64,000 bases of DNA, taken from the NCBI GenBank assembly GCA_025465155.1, contig JAODNJ010000212.1, forward strand, positions 62,001-126,000, in the 5' to 3' direction. Source of the stretch: Frankiales bacterium (GTDB taxonomy: Bacteria > Actinomycetota > Actinomycetes > Mycobacteriales > Geodermatophilaceae). Below are positions 35,588 to 44,441 of this stretch, one piece after another. Every line of letters starts with the position of its first letter. Position 1 is the first letter of the stretch. The notes beneath the pieces were generated by a model, which was given only the letters and a program-made list of their open reading frames with translations, ran no database searches and had not been told where the DNA came from. The translations under genes and the position numbers were made by a program.

Positions 35588-36964
35588 CTAGGCCGCTGGA
35601 ATGATCGCGGGGTCGGCGTTCGCGGGGTCGACTGTGCGCCCGTGCTTCTGCCAATCGCTGACCGCAGAGACGACGGCATCTGTCTGCAGCTTCGTCGGAT
35701 CGAGGTAAAGCGTCGCGCTGCGCGAGGCGAGCATCACGTCTACGTTCTCGGACTGTACGGCGGCGAGCACCCCGCCGAGTGCCTGCGAGTCGTTCGACGG
35801 CGGGTCGAGGTTGACGAACTCGGCGCCCTCGTACCCCGCATCGACCGCGACAGCGGTGTCGAACGCGACGTCGACGAGTGGTGCGATGGCCTGCTGTACA
35901 CGCTGGGCGAAACCGTCGACATTGCCGCTCTCGGCGAGCGTGTCACGGATCGCGATGGCGCCGGCCGAGGCCATTGTCATGCCTTGCCCGTACAGCGGAT
36001 CGAACGACGCCACGGCGTCACCGATGACAACGAAGCCTTCGGGTCGTCTGCCCAGGCGTTCCCAGTAGCGGCGCTGATTGCCCGGCATGCGGTAGGTGTG
36101 AATCGCACCGATCGACGACGCGTTGGCGAAGCTCTCACCGATGATGGGCGTGGGGAGCTTCGCGAGAAAGTCACTCAACCCCTCGACGTCTCCGGGCGGG
36201 TAGTTGCGCATCATTCCGTAGGCCGCGACGATGTGGTTGCCGTGATCCGTCGGCCGGATGGATGCCCCGATGGGGAGCGCCTTGCTCGCACCGCAGGTGA
36301 CTCCGGCCAGCCCGAAGGGAAGGGCGTCTGGGGCGAGCTCGACGGCGACGGTCGCGTACCCCATGTACACGTTGAGGTGTGCCTCTTCGGGGCGATCGTA
36401 GCCGAGGTCTTCGATCCAGTTCGGCGCTTTCGAGCCTCGCCCCGTGGCATCCACCACCAGATCGCCCAGAAGTTCATCGACGTGGCCACCCCTGACCGAC
36501 ACACCGGTCACGCGGGAATGGTCGTCGGTCGAGACGAGCGAGCTCGCGGTGCCCTTGACCGCGGTGACGTTCGGCAGGGCCAGTACCCGGCGACGAATGA
36601 CCCATTCGAATACGGGGCGTCGAAAGCAGGTGATCTCGAGATCGCTCTGCGAGCGCACCCGCCAGACGCCCCCGAGGTACTGTGCGAACGATGCCGCCTC
36701 GTCGAAGTGCTCGCTGCCGTTGGCCAGCAGGTCATCATCGACGCCAGGAACGAGACTTTCGATGTTGTCTCTGCCGAGCGAGAGCAGGTGGTGCACCTGG
36801 TCGCCTTGGGGAACACCGCGTCGAGACGCTCGGGCCTCGGCTCCGTCGACCAGAAGCACGTCTCTGTCGACGATGATGACTTCGTCGAAGGTGGGTGAAA
36901 GGGCTGCCGCGGCAAGGAGCCCGGCAATGCTTCCGCCGAGAACGATTGCGCGATCAGTTGGCAT
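35588..36964 (-). CDS. FAD-dependent monooxygenase / oxidoreductase
   Basis: 458 residues. The FAD-binding N-terminus is AIVLGGSIAGLLAAAAL with EVIIVDRD at the end of beta-2; DLVVDATGRGS is the middle motif and FVVIGDAVASFDPLYGQGMTMAS the GD motif that binds the FAD ribityl chain. The fold is that of p-hydroxybenzoate-type hydroxylases and geranylgeranyl reductases. It is the last gene of the SDR / epoxide hydrolase / BVMO / reductase operon, 75 bases behind the reductase. It may be an epoxidase or hydroxylase giving the substrate of the epoxide hydrolase; that is a guess from context. Confidence 0.88.
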   Translation of the reverse strand: MPTDRAIVLGGSIAGLLAAAALSPTFDEVIIVDRDVLLVDGAEARASRRGVPQGDQVHHLLSLGRDNIESLVPGVDDDLLANGSEHFDEAASFAQYLGGVWRVRSQSDLEITCFRRPVFEWVIRRRVLALPNVTAVKGTASSLVSTDDHSRVTGVSVRGGHVDELLGDLVVDATGRGSKAPNWIEDLGYDRPEEAHLNVYMGYATVAVELAPDALPFGLAGVTCGASKALPIGASIRPTDHGNHIVAAYGMMRNYPPGDVEGLSDFLAKLPTPIIGESFANASSIGAIHTYRMPGNQRRYWERLGRRPEGFVVIGDAVASFDPLYGQGMTMASAGAIAIRDTLAESGNVDGFAQRVQQAIAPLVDVAFDTAVAVDAGYEGAEFVNLDPPSNDSQALGGVLAAVQSENVDVMLASRSATLYLDPTKLQTDAVVSAVSDWQKHGRTVDPANADPAIIPAA

Positions 36965-37039
36965 GGGTCACTCCTTTATCTATAGCGGATGATGCGAGTT
37001 CGTCGACTCGGGGTGCGATCGCGCGCCGATCCGCGCGAT

Positions 37040-38011
37040 TCACAGGTCGAGCACCAGTCGTTTGCTGAGACTGCGGCTCACGCAGATCATCATGGTCTCG
37101 TTCGACTCGTGCTCGTCGTCGTCGAGATAGCTGTCGCGGTGATCCGGCACCCCGTCGAGCACGACCGTTTCGCAGGTGCCGCAGTGTCCTTCTTCGCACG
37201 AGAACGCGACGTTCGGCACGATCGGGCGCACGGCATCGAGAATCGACACTCCCGACGGCACGATCACCGACGCTTTGCCTCGGGCCAGTTCGACCTCGAA
37301 GGCGTCACCGTCGAGGTCGACATCGTCGGGATTCGCCGTAAAGCGCTCGACTCGCAGCCAGTCGCGCCATCCGTCTCGTTCGGCCAGCGCAGAGAGAGCA
37401 TCGAGCATCGGCGTCGGGCCGCAGGCGTATACCAGGGCATTTGGGCCGAGCTTCGCGAATTCTGCGGCGAAATCGGGAAAGCCCAGCTCGTCTTCCGGGT
37501 GGATGACGAGGGATTCGGCGTGCGATTCAGGGTCGGTGAGCAGACCAGCGAGTTCGGGAAGAAAGGCCATCGAGGCGCGCGAACGGCCGCCGTAGACGAG
37601 CCGCCAGGCGCGGCCGCTCGCCTCTACGACGCGAATCATGGCCAGAATCGGCGTGATGCCGATTCCGCCGGCGAGAAAGAGGTACTCAGCCGCGGTCTCC
37701 AGCGGAAAGTTGTTTCGCGGGGCGCGCACGACGAGGTCGAGGCCCGCGCGTGCGATCTCGTGCAACTCTTTAGAGCCTCCCCGGCCAGTGAGCTCGCGAA
37801 GCACGGCGACCGTGTATGAACCGCGATCACGCGGGTCTCCGCAGAGCGAGTAGTGCCGAATGAGTCCAGACGGCAGGGTGAATTCGAGGTGGGCGCCGGG
37901 CTCCCAGACGGGCAGATCGGCTCCGTCTGACTGTGCAAGAGTGACGGCGATGACCTGGTCGGTCTCACGCACCACCTCGGTCACGCGCAGCGTCAGCTTG
38001 TCGGCGATCAT
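37040..38011 (-). CDS. phthalate-dioxygenase-reductase-type oxidoreductase (FMN/NAD/[2Fe-2S])
   Basis: 323 residues from ATG 38011 with GGGGGAGG ahead; the ATG overlaps the BVMO stop. Order of domains: flavin-binding (HYSLCGDP near 70-80), NAD-binding (FLAGGIGITPILAM, VYACGPTPML) and a C-terminal plant-type [2Fe-2S] domain with Cys272, Cys277, Cys280 and Cys310 (CEEGHCGTC). It moves electrons from NAD(P)H to an oxygenase. The paired oxygenase is not obvious: BVMOs do not need it. It may serve the P450, or an oxygenase outside the window. Confidence 0.94.
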   Translation of the reverse strand: MIADKLTLRVTEVVRETDQVIAVTLAQSDGADLPVWEPGAHLEFTLPSGLIRHYSLCGDPRDRGSYTVAVLRELTGRGGSKELHEIARAGLDLVVRAPRNNFPLETAAEYLFLAGGIGITPILAMIRVVEASGRAWRLVYGGRSRASMAFLPELAGLLTDPESHAESLVIHPEDELGFPDFAAEFAKLGPNALVYACGPTPMLDALSALAERDGWRDWLRVERFTANPDDVDLDGDAFEVELARGKASVIVPSGVSILDAVRPIVPNVAFSCEEGHCGTCETVVLDGVPDHRDSYLDDDEHESNETMMICVSRSLSKRLVLDL

Positions 38012-39570
38012 ATGACCTCCCCCAACACAGGAACTCCCGCCGAGACCGATTCGCGCTCGGGACCGTAGCTCAGGCTCGAGGCGCTCTTGCGTTTTGTTCG
38101 CACGTCGTGTGCGTATCTCTTGTGTGACCACGGCCACTGCGTCACGTTGGTTCCGCTCTCCGACACGTAGTAGTTGTGGCAGTTGCCGTCCCACGCCTCG
38201 ACCTCACGAATGCCCGACTGCAACTCGATCTGGAAGCGGTCGAACACCTCTCGGCGCACCTCGATGGCTGTCGCCTTGTGATCCGAGAGCCGTTTGACAT
38301 CTTTGGCGATGGATTCGGCCTGACGCTCGATCGCGAAGCTGACGACCGTGCCGTGCGTGTTCGGGCCGTAGAGCAAGAAGAAGTTCGGAAAGCCGGGAAC
38401 GGTCATGCCGAGGAACGCTTTCGGATCGCCCTCCCAGAAGTCGTGCAGGCCGATTCCGTTTCGGCCGGTCACCTCGAGCGTCGCGAGGTAGTTCGTCGAC
38501 TGAAAGCCTGTGGCCAGCACGATAGCGTCGACCTTGTACTCCGTGCCGTCGTCGTCGACGATGCCATCGGTCGTGAGGCTGCGCACTGAATGCGGCACGA
38601 GTTCGACGTTGGGCTTCAAGAACGCCTGCAAGAAGATGTCGGATGCGACAGGACGCTTGCAGCGAAGAGGAAATTCGGGCACGAGATGCGCGAGCAGGTC
38701 AGGGCGACCCTCGAGTGTCGAGGTGATGTAGCCCGTGACGCGCGCCCGCGCTGCGAGCGCGTCGGGGCCGTCGACGTCGTTGCCGACGGCGAGTTGCGAG
38801 TCGGCCCCGTCGAGAAACTGCCTTCGCAGCTTCTTTCGAGCGCGCACGGTCGAGAGTGCCTCGAACTCCTCGGCCGTCAAGGTGTGATCGCCTTTGGGTG
38901 AGACCCAGTTCGGTTCACGCTGGAACGACAGCAGGTGTCCGACGGAGTCGGAGATGTTCGGCACGATCTGCGCCGCAGAAGCCCCCGCGCCCACCACCGC
39001 GACACGCTTGCCCGCCGGGTCGAAGTCCTCTTTCCAGCGGGACGAATGAAAGATCTCACCCTGAAACGCGTCGACGCCTGGCCAGGAGACCTCGTTCGGC
39101 ACGTTGAGCATGCCGACAGCGCTGATGACCACATCGAAGTCGTGGGTCTCACCGTCGGTCGTCGTGACGGCGTAGCCCTGAGCATCCTCATTCCATACCG
39201 CGCGCTCGACGCCGAGCCCGAAACGGATTCGGTCACGGAACGAGAACAGGTCGATGATCTCGTCGATGTACTGCTGCAGCTCGGGTTGGGTCGCGTGCGT
39301 CTTCGGCCAGTTGATGAGGTGAAAATCGAAGGAGTACAGCATCGAGGGCACGTCGCACTGGGCGCCAGGGTACCGGTTGTCGTACCAGGTGCCGCCAGCG
39401 CCCGGCGACTTCTCGAAGATAGTGAAGGTGGGGATGCCCGCTTGCACGAGCTTCACGGCCTGCGCCACGCCGCCCATCCCCGCGCCGATGATGGCGATGC
39501 GAGGGGTGAGGCTACCGCCGTAGAGAGACGCGCTAGTGTCGGTTCTTTCAGTGATCGTCTGATGTGGCAT
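38008..39570 (-). CDS. Baeyer-Villiger monooxygenase, type I
   Basis: 520 residues from ATG 39570. First FAD motif GAGMGG at 29-34, GGTWYDNRYPGAQCD at about 59-73, the BVMO fingerprint F-x-G-x3-H-x3-W at 169-179 (FQGEIFHSSRW) and the NADPH motif GAGASA at 194-199. The last residue of the fingerprint set is Lys after the Trp, where Pro or Asp is usual. It would turn a (cyclic) ketone into an ester or lactone with NADPH and O2. It overlaps the epoxide hydrolase by 23 bases and the reductase by a few. It is the intact counterpart of the broken BVMO at 14 kb. Confidence 0.95.
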   Translation of the reverse strand: MPHQTITERTDTSASLYGGSLTPRIAIIGAGMGGVAQAVKLVQAGIPTFTIFEKSPGAGGTWYDNRYPGAQCDVPSMLYSFDFHLINWPKTHATQPELQQYIDEIIDLFSFRDRIRFGLGVERAVWNEDAQGYAVTTTDGETHDFDVVISAVGMLNVPNEVSWPGVDAFQGEIFHSSRWKEDFDPAGKRVAVVGAGASAAQIVPNISDSVGHLLSFQREPNWVSPKGDHTLTAEEFEALSTVRARKKLRRQFLDGADSQLAVGNDVDGPDALAARARVTGYITSTLEGRPDLLAHLVPEFPLRCKRPVASDIFLQAFLKPNVELVPHSVRSLTTDGIVDDDGTEYKVDAIVLATGFQSTNYLATLEVTGRNGIGLHDFWEGDPKAFLGMTVPGFPNFFLLYGPNTHGTVVSFAIERQAESIAKDVKRLSDHKATAIEVRREVFDRFQIELQSGIREVEAWDGNCHNYYVSESGTNVTQWPWSHKRYAHDVRTKRKSASSLSYGPERESVSAGVPVLGEVI

Positions 39571-40741
39571 TGTCGGGGCTTCTCCTTGAAATGTCGGTCT
39601 GCAGCAGTTCGGCGAAACGCCGAAGCGCATCGATAACGAGGTTCGGGGTCTCGAATGCCGCGAAGTGGCCACCTGCTTCGGGCACGACCCAGCGAACTAT
39701 CTCGGGGTAACGCGGCTCGGCCCACCGGCGAATGGGCGGCACGATGTCGTGTGGGAACGCGGCGACCGCGGTCGGAACGCGAATCGGCTCTGCAACCCCC
39801 CACTTGCCGAAGGCCTCCTGGTAGAACCGAGCCGACGAGCCCGAGGTTCGGGTGAACCAGTAGATCGCCGCTGTCGTCAGAACATCGTCAGCCGCAACCG
39901 GATGAGCGGGGTCTGCCCACTCGTGCATCTTCTCGGCGATCCAGGCCAGCTGCCCGACGGGTGTGTCGGTCAGCGCGTACGCGAGCGTCTGCGGACGTGA
40001 CCGCTGCAACACGGCGTAGGCGGATTTGTCTCGGTCGTATTCGCGATAGCGCTCAATCGCCCTCAACTCGACAGCATCGTCGGTGGGAGTGTCTTTGTTC
40101 TCGCCGGCGAGACGCACGCCACCCAGATTGAGGTGCAGCCCGATGACACGATCGGGAAACGCCAGCGCGATTTCGTTCGCGACCTCGAGCCCGGTGTCGC
40201 CCCCGTGCACGATGAACCGTTCGTGGCCGAGTCTGGTCATGAGTTCGGCGATGGCCCGCGCCATACGCACGGCATTCCACCCGCGGTCAGGCGTTGGCCC
40301 CGAGAACCCGAATCCGGGCAGGGAGGGTGTTGCAACGTGGAATGCCGGTTCGTTCTCGCCGCCGGGCTCGACCAGGTCGCCGATTATGCCGTGGAATTCA
40401 GCGAACGAGCTCGGCCAGCCGTGAAGCAGCAGCAGCGCCACCGCGTCGGATGATTCCGAGCGCGCGCTCACCGTATGCACGGTCGTGCCGTCGATCTCGG
40501 TGACGAACTGCGGGTAGCGGTTCAGTTCGTTCTCGACCGCTCGCCAATCGAAGCCGTCGCTCCAGCGGTCGACCAGAGTGTGGATGCCCGACGGCAGCAT
40601 TCCATCGGTCCACTCTGCATCGGCCAGCTCATTCGGCCAGCGGGTGCGGGCGAGCCGCACGTGCAGGTCGTCGAGCTCGGACTGCGGGATCGAGATCTGA
40701 AACGGGGTGAGCATCGCGCTCGCGGTGGTCGCGTCGCTCAC
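39548..40741 (-). CDS. epoxide hydrolase (alpha/beta, with EHN domain)
   Basis: 397 residues from GTG 40741, which overlaps the SDR stop (GTGA); ATG 40714 is an alternative. The N-terminal EHN domain (FQISIPQSELDDLHVRLARTRWP) is as in microsomal-type epoxide hydrolases. HGWP at 107-110 is the oxyanion hole, Asp182 in HGGDTG the nucleophile (Trp is usual in place of Thr), and His359 in EAGGHFAAFETP the base. It hydrolyses an epoxide to a diol. In the operon the diol could be oxidised by the SDR and the ketone attacked by the BVMO. Confidence 0.94.
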   Translation of the reverse strand: MSDATTASAMLTPFQISIPQSELDDLHVRLARTRWPNELADAEWTDGMLPSGIHTLVDRWSDGFDWRAVENELNRYPQFVTEIDGTTVHTVSARSESSDAVALLLLHGWPSSFAEFHGIIGDLVEPGGENEPAFHVATPSLPGFGFSGPTPDRGWNAVRMARAIAELMTRLGHERFIVHGGDTGLEVANEIALAFPDRVIGLHLNLGGVRLAGENKDTPTDDAVELRAIERYREYDRDKSAYAVLQRSRPQTLAYALTDTPVGQLAWIAEKMHEWADPAHPVAADDVLTTAAIYWFTRTSGSSARFYQEAFGKWGVAEPIRVPTAVAAFPHDIVPPIRRWAEPRYPEIVRWVVPEAGGHFAAFETPNLVIDALRRFAELLQTDISRRSPDNATSDDH

Positions 40742-41511
40742 GCCGGCATGAACCGTCCGCCGTCGACGAGCATGTTCTGCCCGGTGACGAAATGCGATTC
40801 GTCGCTGGCGTAGTACACGGCGATGCCAGTGAGATCCTCCGGCTGGATGCGGCCTACGATCGCCTGCTCTGCGAGCAGCTTGTCCATGGCCGCAGGGTCG
40901 ACGTTGCCGATGGCAGGCGTAAAGGTCATTCCCGGTGTGATCGCGTTCACTGTGACGCCGAACTTGCCCAGCTGGCCCGCGGTGAACTTCGTGAGCCCGA
41001 TGACCCCGTATTTCGACTGCGAGTAACTGAACGAGCTGAGGCCGCCGAACTCGTCGGTGGGGCCGTTCCAATGGTGGTTGTAGGCGGCCGTCGACGCTTG
41101 GTTGATGACGCGTCCTGCGCCGCTTTTGATGAGGTAGGGCGCGGCGGCGCGGGTCATCAGCCAGAGGCTGTGAAGATTCACGTCGAACACGCGTTTCAGG
41201 TTCGTGAGGCTTTCGTCGGAACTGTCCCAATCGGCCAGCAGTGCGGCATTGTTGAGCAGCACGTCGATGCCGCCGAGTTGCGCTGCCGCCGCCTCCACGA
41301 AGTGCTGAACCGATTCTTCGTCAGACACATCGACGCGGAGAAACGAGATCTCGCCATGATCTTTGAGCTCTTCGACCGTCTTCTCGGCATTGACCACGTC
41401 GATGTCTCCGATGAGAACGTGGGCACCTTCTGCCAGAAAGCGCTCGACATAGGCGCGGCCGATGCCGCGCCCGCCACCGGTGATGATCGTCTTTTTGCCG
41501 ACAAGGCGCAT
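40738..41511 (-). CDS. short-chain dehydrogenase/reductase (SDR)
   Basis: 257 residues. TIITGGGRGIGRAYVERF, GDIDVVNAEKT (acidic residue, so NAD preferred), NNAALLAD, INQASTAAYN and FSYSQSKYGVIGL (Tyr-x3-Lys) give a full classical SDR. It is the first gene of the five-gene epoxide hydrolase / BVMO operon and probably oxidises an alcohol or diol. The GntR regulator is just upstream on the same strand, 122 bases away. Confidence 0.94.
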   Translation of the reverse strand: MRLVGKKTIITGGGRGIGRAYVERFLAEGAHVLIGDIDVVNAEKTVEELKDHGEISFLRVDVSDEESVQHFVEAAAAQLGGIDVLLNNAALLADWDSSDESLTNLKRVFDVNLHSLWLMTRAAAPYLIKSGAGRVINQASTAAYNHHWNGPTDEFGGLSSFSYSQSKYGVIGLTKFTAGQLGKFGVTVNAITPGMTFTPAIGNVDPAAMDKLLAEQAIVGRIQPEDLTGIAVYYASDESHFVTGQNMLVDGGRFMPA

Positions 41512-41633
41512 GTTGTCTCTCCATCGAGGTTCGTAAGCAAAACAGCCTCCGGCTGTTGCACTTAGTAAACTATGACAGATTCATGACTCGACGTAAAGAG
41601 TGTGCTTATAACGACCAGTCGTGAGCGTACGGG

Positions 41634-42410
41634 TCAGCGCTGAGTGTCGCGCAGCGTGATCTCCAGGCTCGAGTGGATCTCGGCATCAGCCTCGACATCC
41701 ATGTGCTCGGCCCAGTAGGAGCGAGCACCAGAAGCGTCGCCGGCAGCGAAGAATTCGATGGCCCGCGCGTGCGCTTCGAGAGTGCCCCGCTGCAGCGCGA
41801 GAGCGTCGGAGGCTCCCTCGAGTCGGCGGATCGACAACCGCTCGCAGATGCGGCCGAGCGCCTCCGCGATGATCGCGGCCGTCGCGTTGCCGCTCATTTC
41901 GAGCACGGCCTGATGGAATTGATATGACGACGCCGAGAATGCCGCGATGTCGTCGAGCAGCGTGTGGGCGTGCTCGAGCAAACGACGGAGCTCGGCGATA
42001 TCGGCCGAGCCCATGCGCTTGGTCGCCTGCTCGACTGTGCGGGGCTCGAAGTACGAGCGAAAATCGTAGACGTCTGCCAGTGTGCCGTCGCGCAGTTGCA
42101 GTTGCACCGCAACGCTCTCGGCTGCGATGGTGATATCGGGCAGACTCACGATGGGCCCGCGATGCGACCCGCGGCGCACGGTGATGAGATTCTGAGCTTC
42201 GAGCAGACGCAATGCTTCGCGCAGGGTCGGACGAGACACCTCGTAGGTCTCCATCAGCTGCGATTCGGAGAACAGCGAGTCTCCCGGAAGCAGCTCGCCG
42301 TTGAGAATGCGGTTGCGAAGATCGGCGGAGATCACCTCGGCCATTTTCGGAATGCGGTGTGCATCACCTCGCTTGGGGCGAGGCTCGCCGCTTGTGGCTG
42401 GTGCAGTCAT
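41634..42410 (-). CDS. GntR family regulator, FCD (FadR-type) subfamily
   Basis: 258 residues. The N-terminal winged helix carries ISADLRNRILNGELLPGDSLFSESQLMETYEVSRPTLREALRLLEAQNLI, the standard GntR signature, and the C-terminal FCD domain has LADVYDFRSYFEPRTVEQATKR and YQFHQAVLEMSGN with the metal-binding Asp and His. Such proteins sense an organic acid or acyl-CoA. It lies directly ahead of the SDR/BVMO operon. Two T-G-G-T-n3-A-C-G-A boxes upstream (42456-42480) fit the family operator and suggest self-control. Confidence 0.94.
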   Translation of the reverse strand: MTAPATSGEPRPKRGDAHRIPKMAEVISADLRNRILNGELLPGDSLFSESQLMETYEVSRPTLREALRLLEAQNLITVRRGSHRGPIVSLPDITIAAESVAVQLQLRDGTLADVYDFRSYFEPRTVEQATKRMGSADIAELRRLLEHAHTLLDDIAAFSASSYQFHQAVLEMSGNATAAIIAEALGRICERLSIRRLEGASDALALQRGTLEAHARAIEFFAAGDASGARSYWAEHMDVEADAEIHSSLEITLRDTQR

Positions 42411-42455
42411 CTCGTGATCCCGATCCGGTCGTCGCCGCTAACGGCCTGAGTCCTA

Positions 42456-42480
42456 TGGTGGCACGAAACTGGTTGCACGA
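42456..42480. promoter_or_regulatory. two FadR/FCD-type operator boxes before the GntR gene
   Basis: TGGTGGCACGA (42456-42466) and TGGTTGCACGA (42470-42480) both fit T-N-G-T-N3-A-C-N-A, the known consensus for FCD-type GntR regulators, and are spaced 14 bases apart as direct repeats. They lie 46-70 bases upstream of the GntR start. Another fit is at 56218-56228. Confidence 0.55.
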
Positions 42481-42510
42481 AACGATACGGTACGGCCGCT
42501 TCGTCGCTGG

Positions 42511-43914
42511 TTACGCGCTCTCTCGCTCCATGAACTCTGCGACGAACGCGGTGTTGAAATCGCCGCTGGTGAACTCGGCGCTCTGGATGATCTTCTTGTG
42601 GAACGGCGCGGTGGTGGTGACGCCGTCGATGACGAGCTCGTCGAGGGCTCGTGTCATGCGGGCGATGGCTTCTTCGCGGTTCTGGCCCCAGCAGATGAGC
42701 TTGCCGATCATCGAGTCGTAAAAGGGCGGAATGGTGTAACCCGTCTCGATGTGGGTGTCCATTCTGACGCCGAACCCACCCGGCGCACGGAAGCGCGAGA
42801 TAGCTCCCGGCCCCGGCGCGAAGCCGCGGACGGGGTCTTATGCGTTGATGCGGCACTCGATCGCGTGGCCTCTGATGACGACGTCGTCCTGCGTCAGGCT
42901 GAGTGGCACGCCGCCGGCGATCTGCAGCTGCAGTTTGATGAGGTCGATGCCGCTGACTTCTTCAGACACCGGGTGCTCCACCTGGATGCGGGTGTTCATC
43001 TCGATGAAGTAGTAGGTGCGCTCGATGTTGTCGAACACGAACTCGATGGTGCCGGCGTTCTTGTAGCCCACCTCCTGGCACAGGGCGACCGCTGCAGTTG
43101 CGAGTCCCCTCCGCAGCTCGGCATCGAGCACCGGAGAGGGCGACTCCTCGATGAGCTTCTGGTTGCGCCGCTGGGTGGTGCAGTCGCGCTCGCCGAGGTG
43201 CAGTGTGGTGGTGCCGTCGGAGATGACTTGGATCTCGATGTGCCTGATGTCAGTGAGGTAACGCTCGATGTACACCGAGGGGTCACCGAAGGCCACTTCG
43301 GCCTCCGACATGATTTCGGCGAGGTCTTTCTCGAGCGTCTCGGCCGCCTGCACGACACGCATGCCGCGCCCGCCGCCGCCCGCCGCCGCCTTGATCAGAA
43401 GCGGGTAGCCGACGTCGCTCGCCACGGCGAGAGCCTCTGTGTACTCGGCGATGGCCCCCACCGAGCCGGGGACGGTCGGCACCCCGGCCCGGCGGGCGAT
43501 CTTCTTCGCTTCGATCTTGTCGCCCATGTTGCGGATGACCTGCGAGGCAGGCCCGATGAAGACGATGCCCTCCTCCTCGCACTGGGCGGCGAAGTCGGCG
43601 TTCTCCGAGAGAAACCCGTAGCCGGGGTGAATGGCGTCGACCTTGAACGCCAGTGCCGCCGAGATGACGGCGCTGGCGTTGCGATAGCTCAGTGCGGCCT
43701 GGGGCGGACCGATGCAGATGGCCTGGTCGGCCAGCTTCACCGGCAGCGAATCGGCGTCGGCCTCGGAATAGACGAGCACGCTCCGGATGCCCAGCTCCTT
43801 GCAGGCGCGAATGATGCGAAGTGCGATCTCGCCCCGGTTCGCGATGAGCACGCTCGTCAGCGCACCCGCATTCAGTGGTGCAGCCACCCGCTTCTCCTTC
43901 TCTGTGAGTGTCAC
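42511..43914 (-). pseudogene. biotin carboxylase subunit, interrupted by one in-frame TAA
   Basis: The frame encodes 358 residues and then a TAA (42840-42838), where the family has Glu in RINAEDP; the same frame then goes on with DPVRGFAPGPGAI, RMDTHIETGYTIPPFYDSMIGKL and ends at 42511, a full 467-residue protein. A single base change (GAA to TAA) explains the break; it could be real, a sequencing error, or read through. The upstream part is perfect: IANRGEIALRI, GYGFLSENADFA, GGGGRGM (ATP loop), EMNTRIQVEHPV. The enzyme would carboxylate the biotin of the BCCP encoded upstream; start overlaps the BCCP stop (ATGA). Confidence 0.9.
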
Positions 43915-44441
43915 GCGGCGCGCTTGATCACCATGAGCGGCTGACCGTACTCGACGGCCTGGTTGTCGTTCACCAGAATTCGGGTGACGGTGCCGTCGAC
44001 CTGTGCCTCGACGTTGTTCATCAGCTTCATGACCTCGACGATGCAGAGAACAGTCTCGGCGCTGACGGTGTCGCCGACTGCGACGAAGGCCGGTGATCCG
44101 GGCTTCGGTGAGGCATAGAACGTGCCGACCATCGGAGCCTTGATGAGAACCTCGTCGGGCGCGAGTGCGTCGGGCGACGCGGGTGCAGCTGCCGCGGGGG
44201 CTACCGGGGCCGGCGCTGCAGGGGCCGCGGGGGCCGCGGCCTGAGCGGCTGCAGCGGGTGCGGCTGCCACGGGAGCGGGGGCTGCGGCCGCCTGGCCGGC
44301 GGGCCGCTGGCGGTCGCGGGAGATGAACAACTCTACGTCGCCGAATTTGATCGACAGTTCGCGTACGTCGGCGGTCAGGTTGACCCAGTCGACGATGTCT
44401 TTGAGTTCTTTGGCGTCGGGCGGGTTAAGCGGCATCTTCAC
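43911..44441 (-). CDS. biotin carboxyl carrier protein
   Basis: 176 residues from GTG 44441 (AAGGAGA ahead; ATG 44435 is an alternative). The C-terminal lipoyl/biotinyl domain has the biotinylation site VEVMKLMNN with Lys139. The N-terminal 40 residues, LKDIVDWVNLTADVRELSIKFGDVELFISRD, follow the AccB pattern, and between them lies an Ala/Pro linker of about 50 residues. It carries CO2 between the biotin carboxylase downstream and the carboxyltransferase upstream. Confidence 0.95.
   Translation of the reverse strand: MKMPLNPPDAKELKDIVDWVNLTADVRELSIKFGDVELFISRDRQRPAGQAAAAPAPVAAAPAAAAQAAAPAAPAAPAPVAPAAAAPASPDALAPDEVLIKAPMVGTFYASPKPGSPAFVAVGDTVSAETVLCIVEVMKLMNNVEAQVDGTVTRILVNDNQAVEYGQPLMVIKRAA

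Noticed and set aside
41611-41622. Palindrome ACGAC-CA-GTCGT between the SDR and GntR genes
   Set aside because: It does not fit the FCD operator order (T-N-G-T-N3-A-C-N-A) and is too short to call alone.
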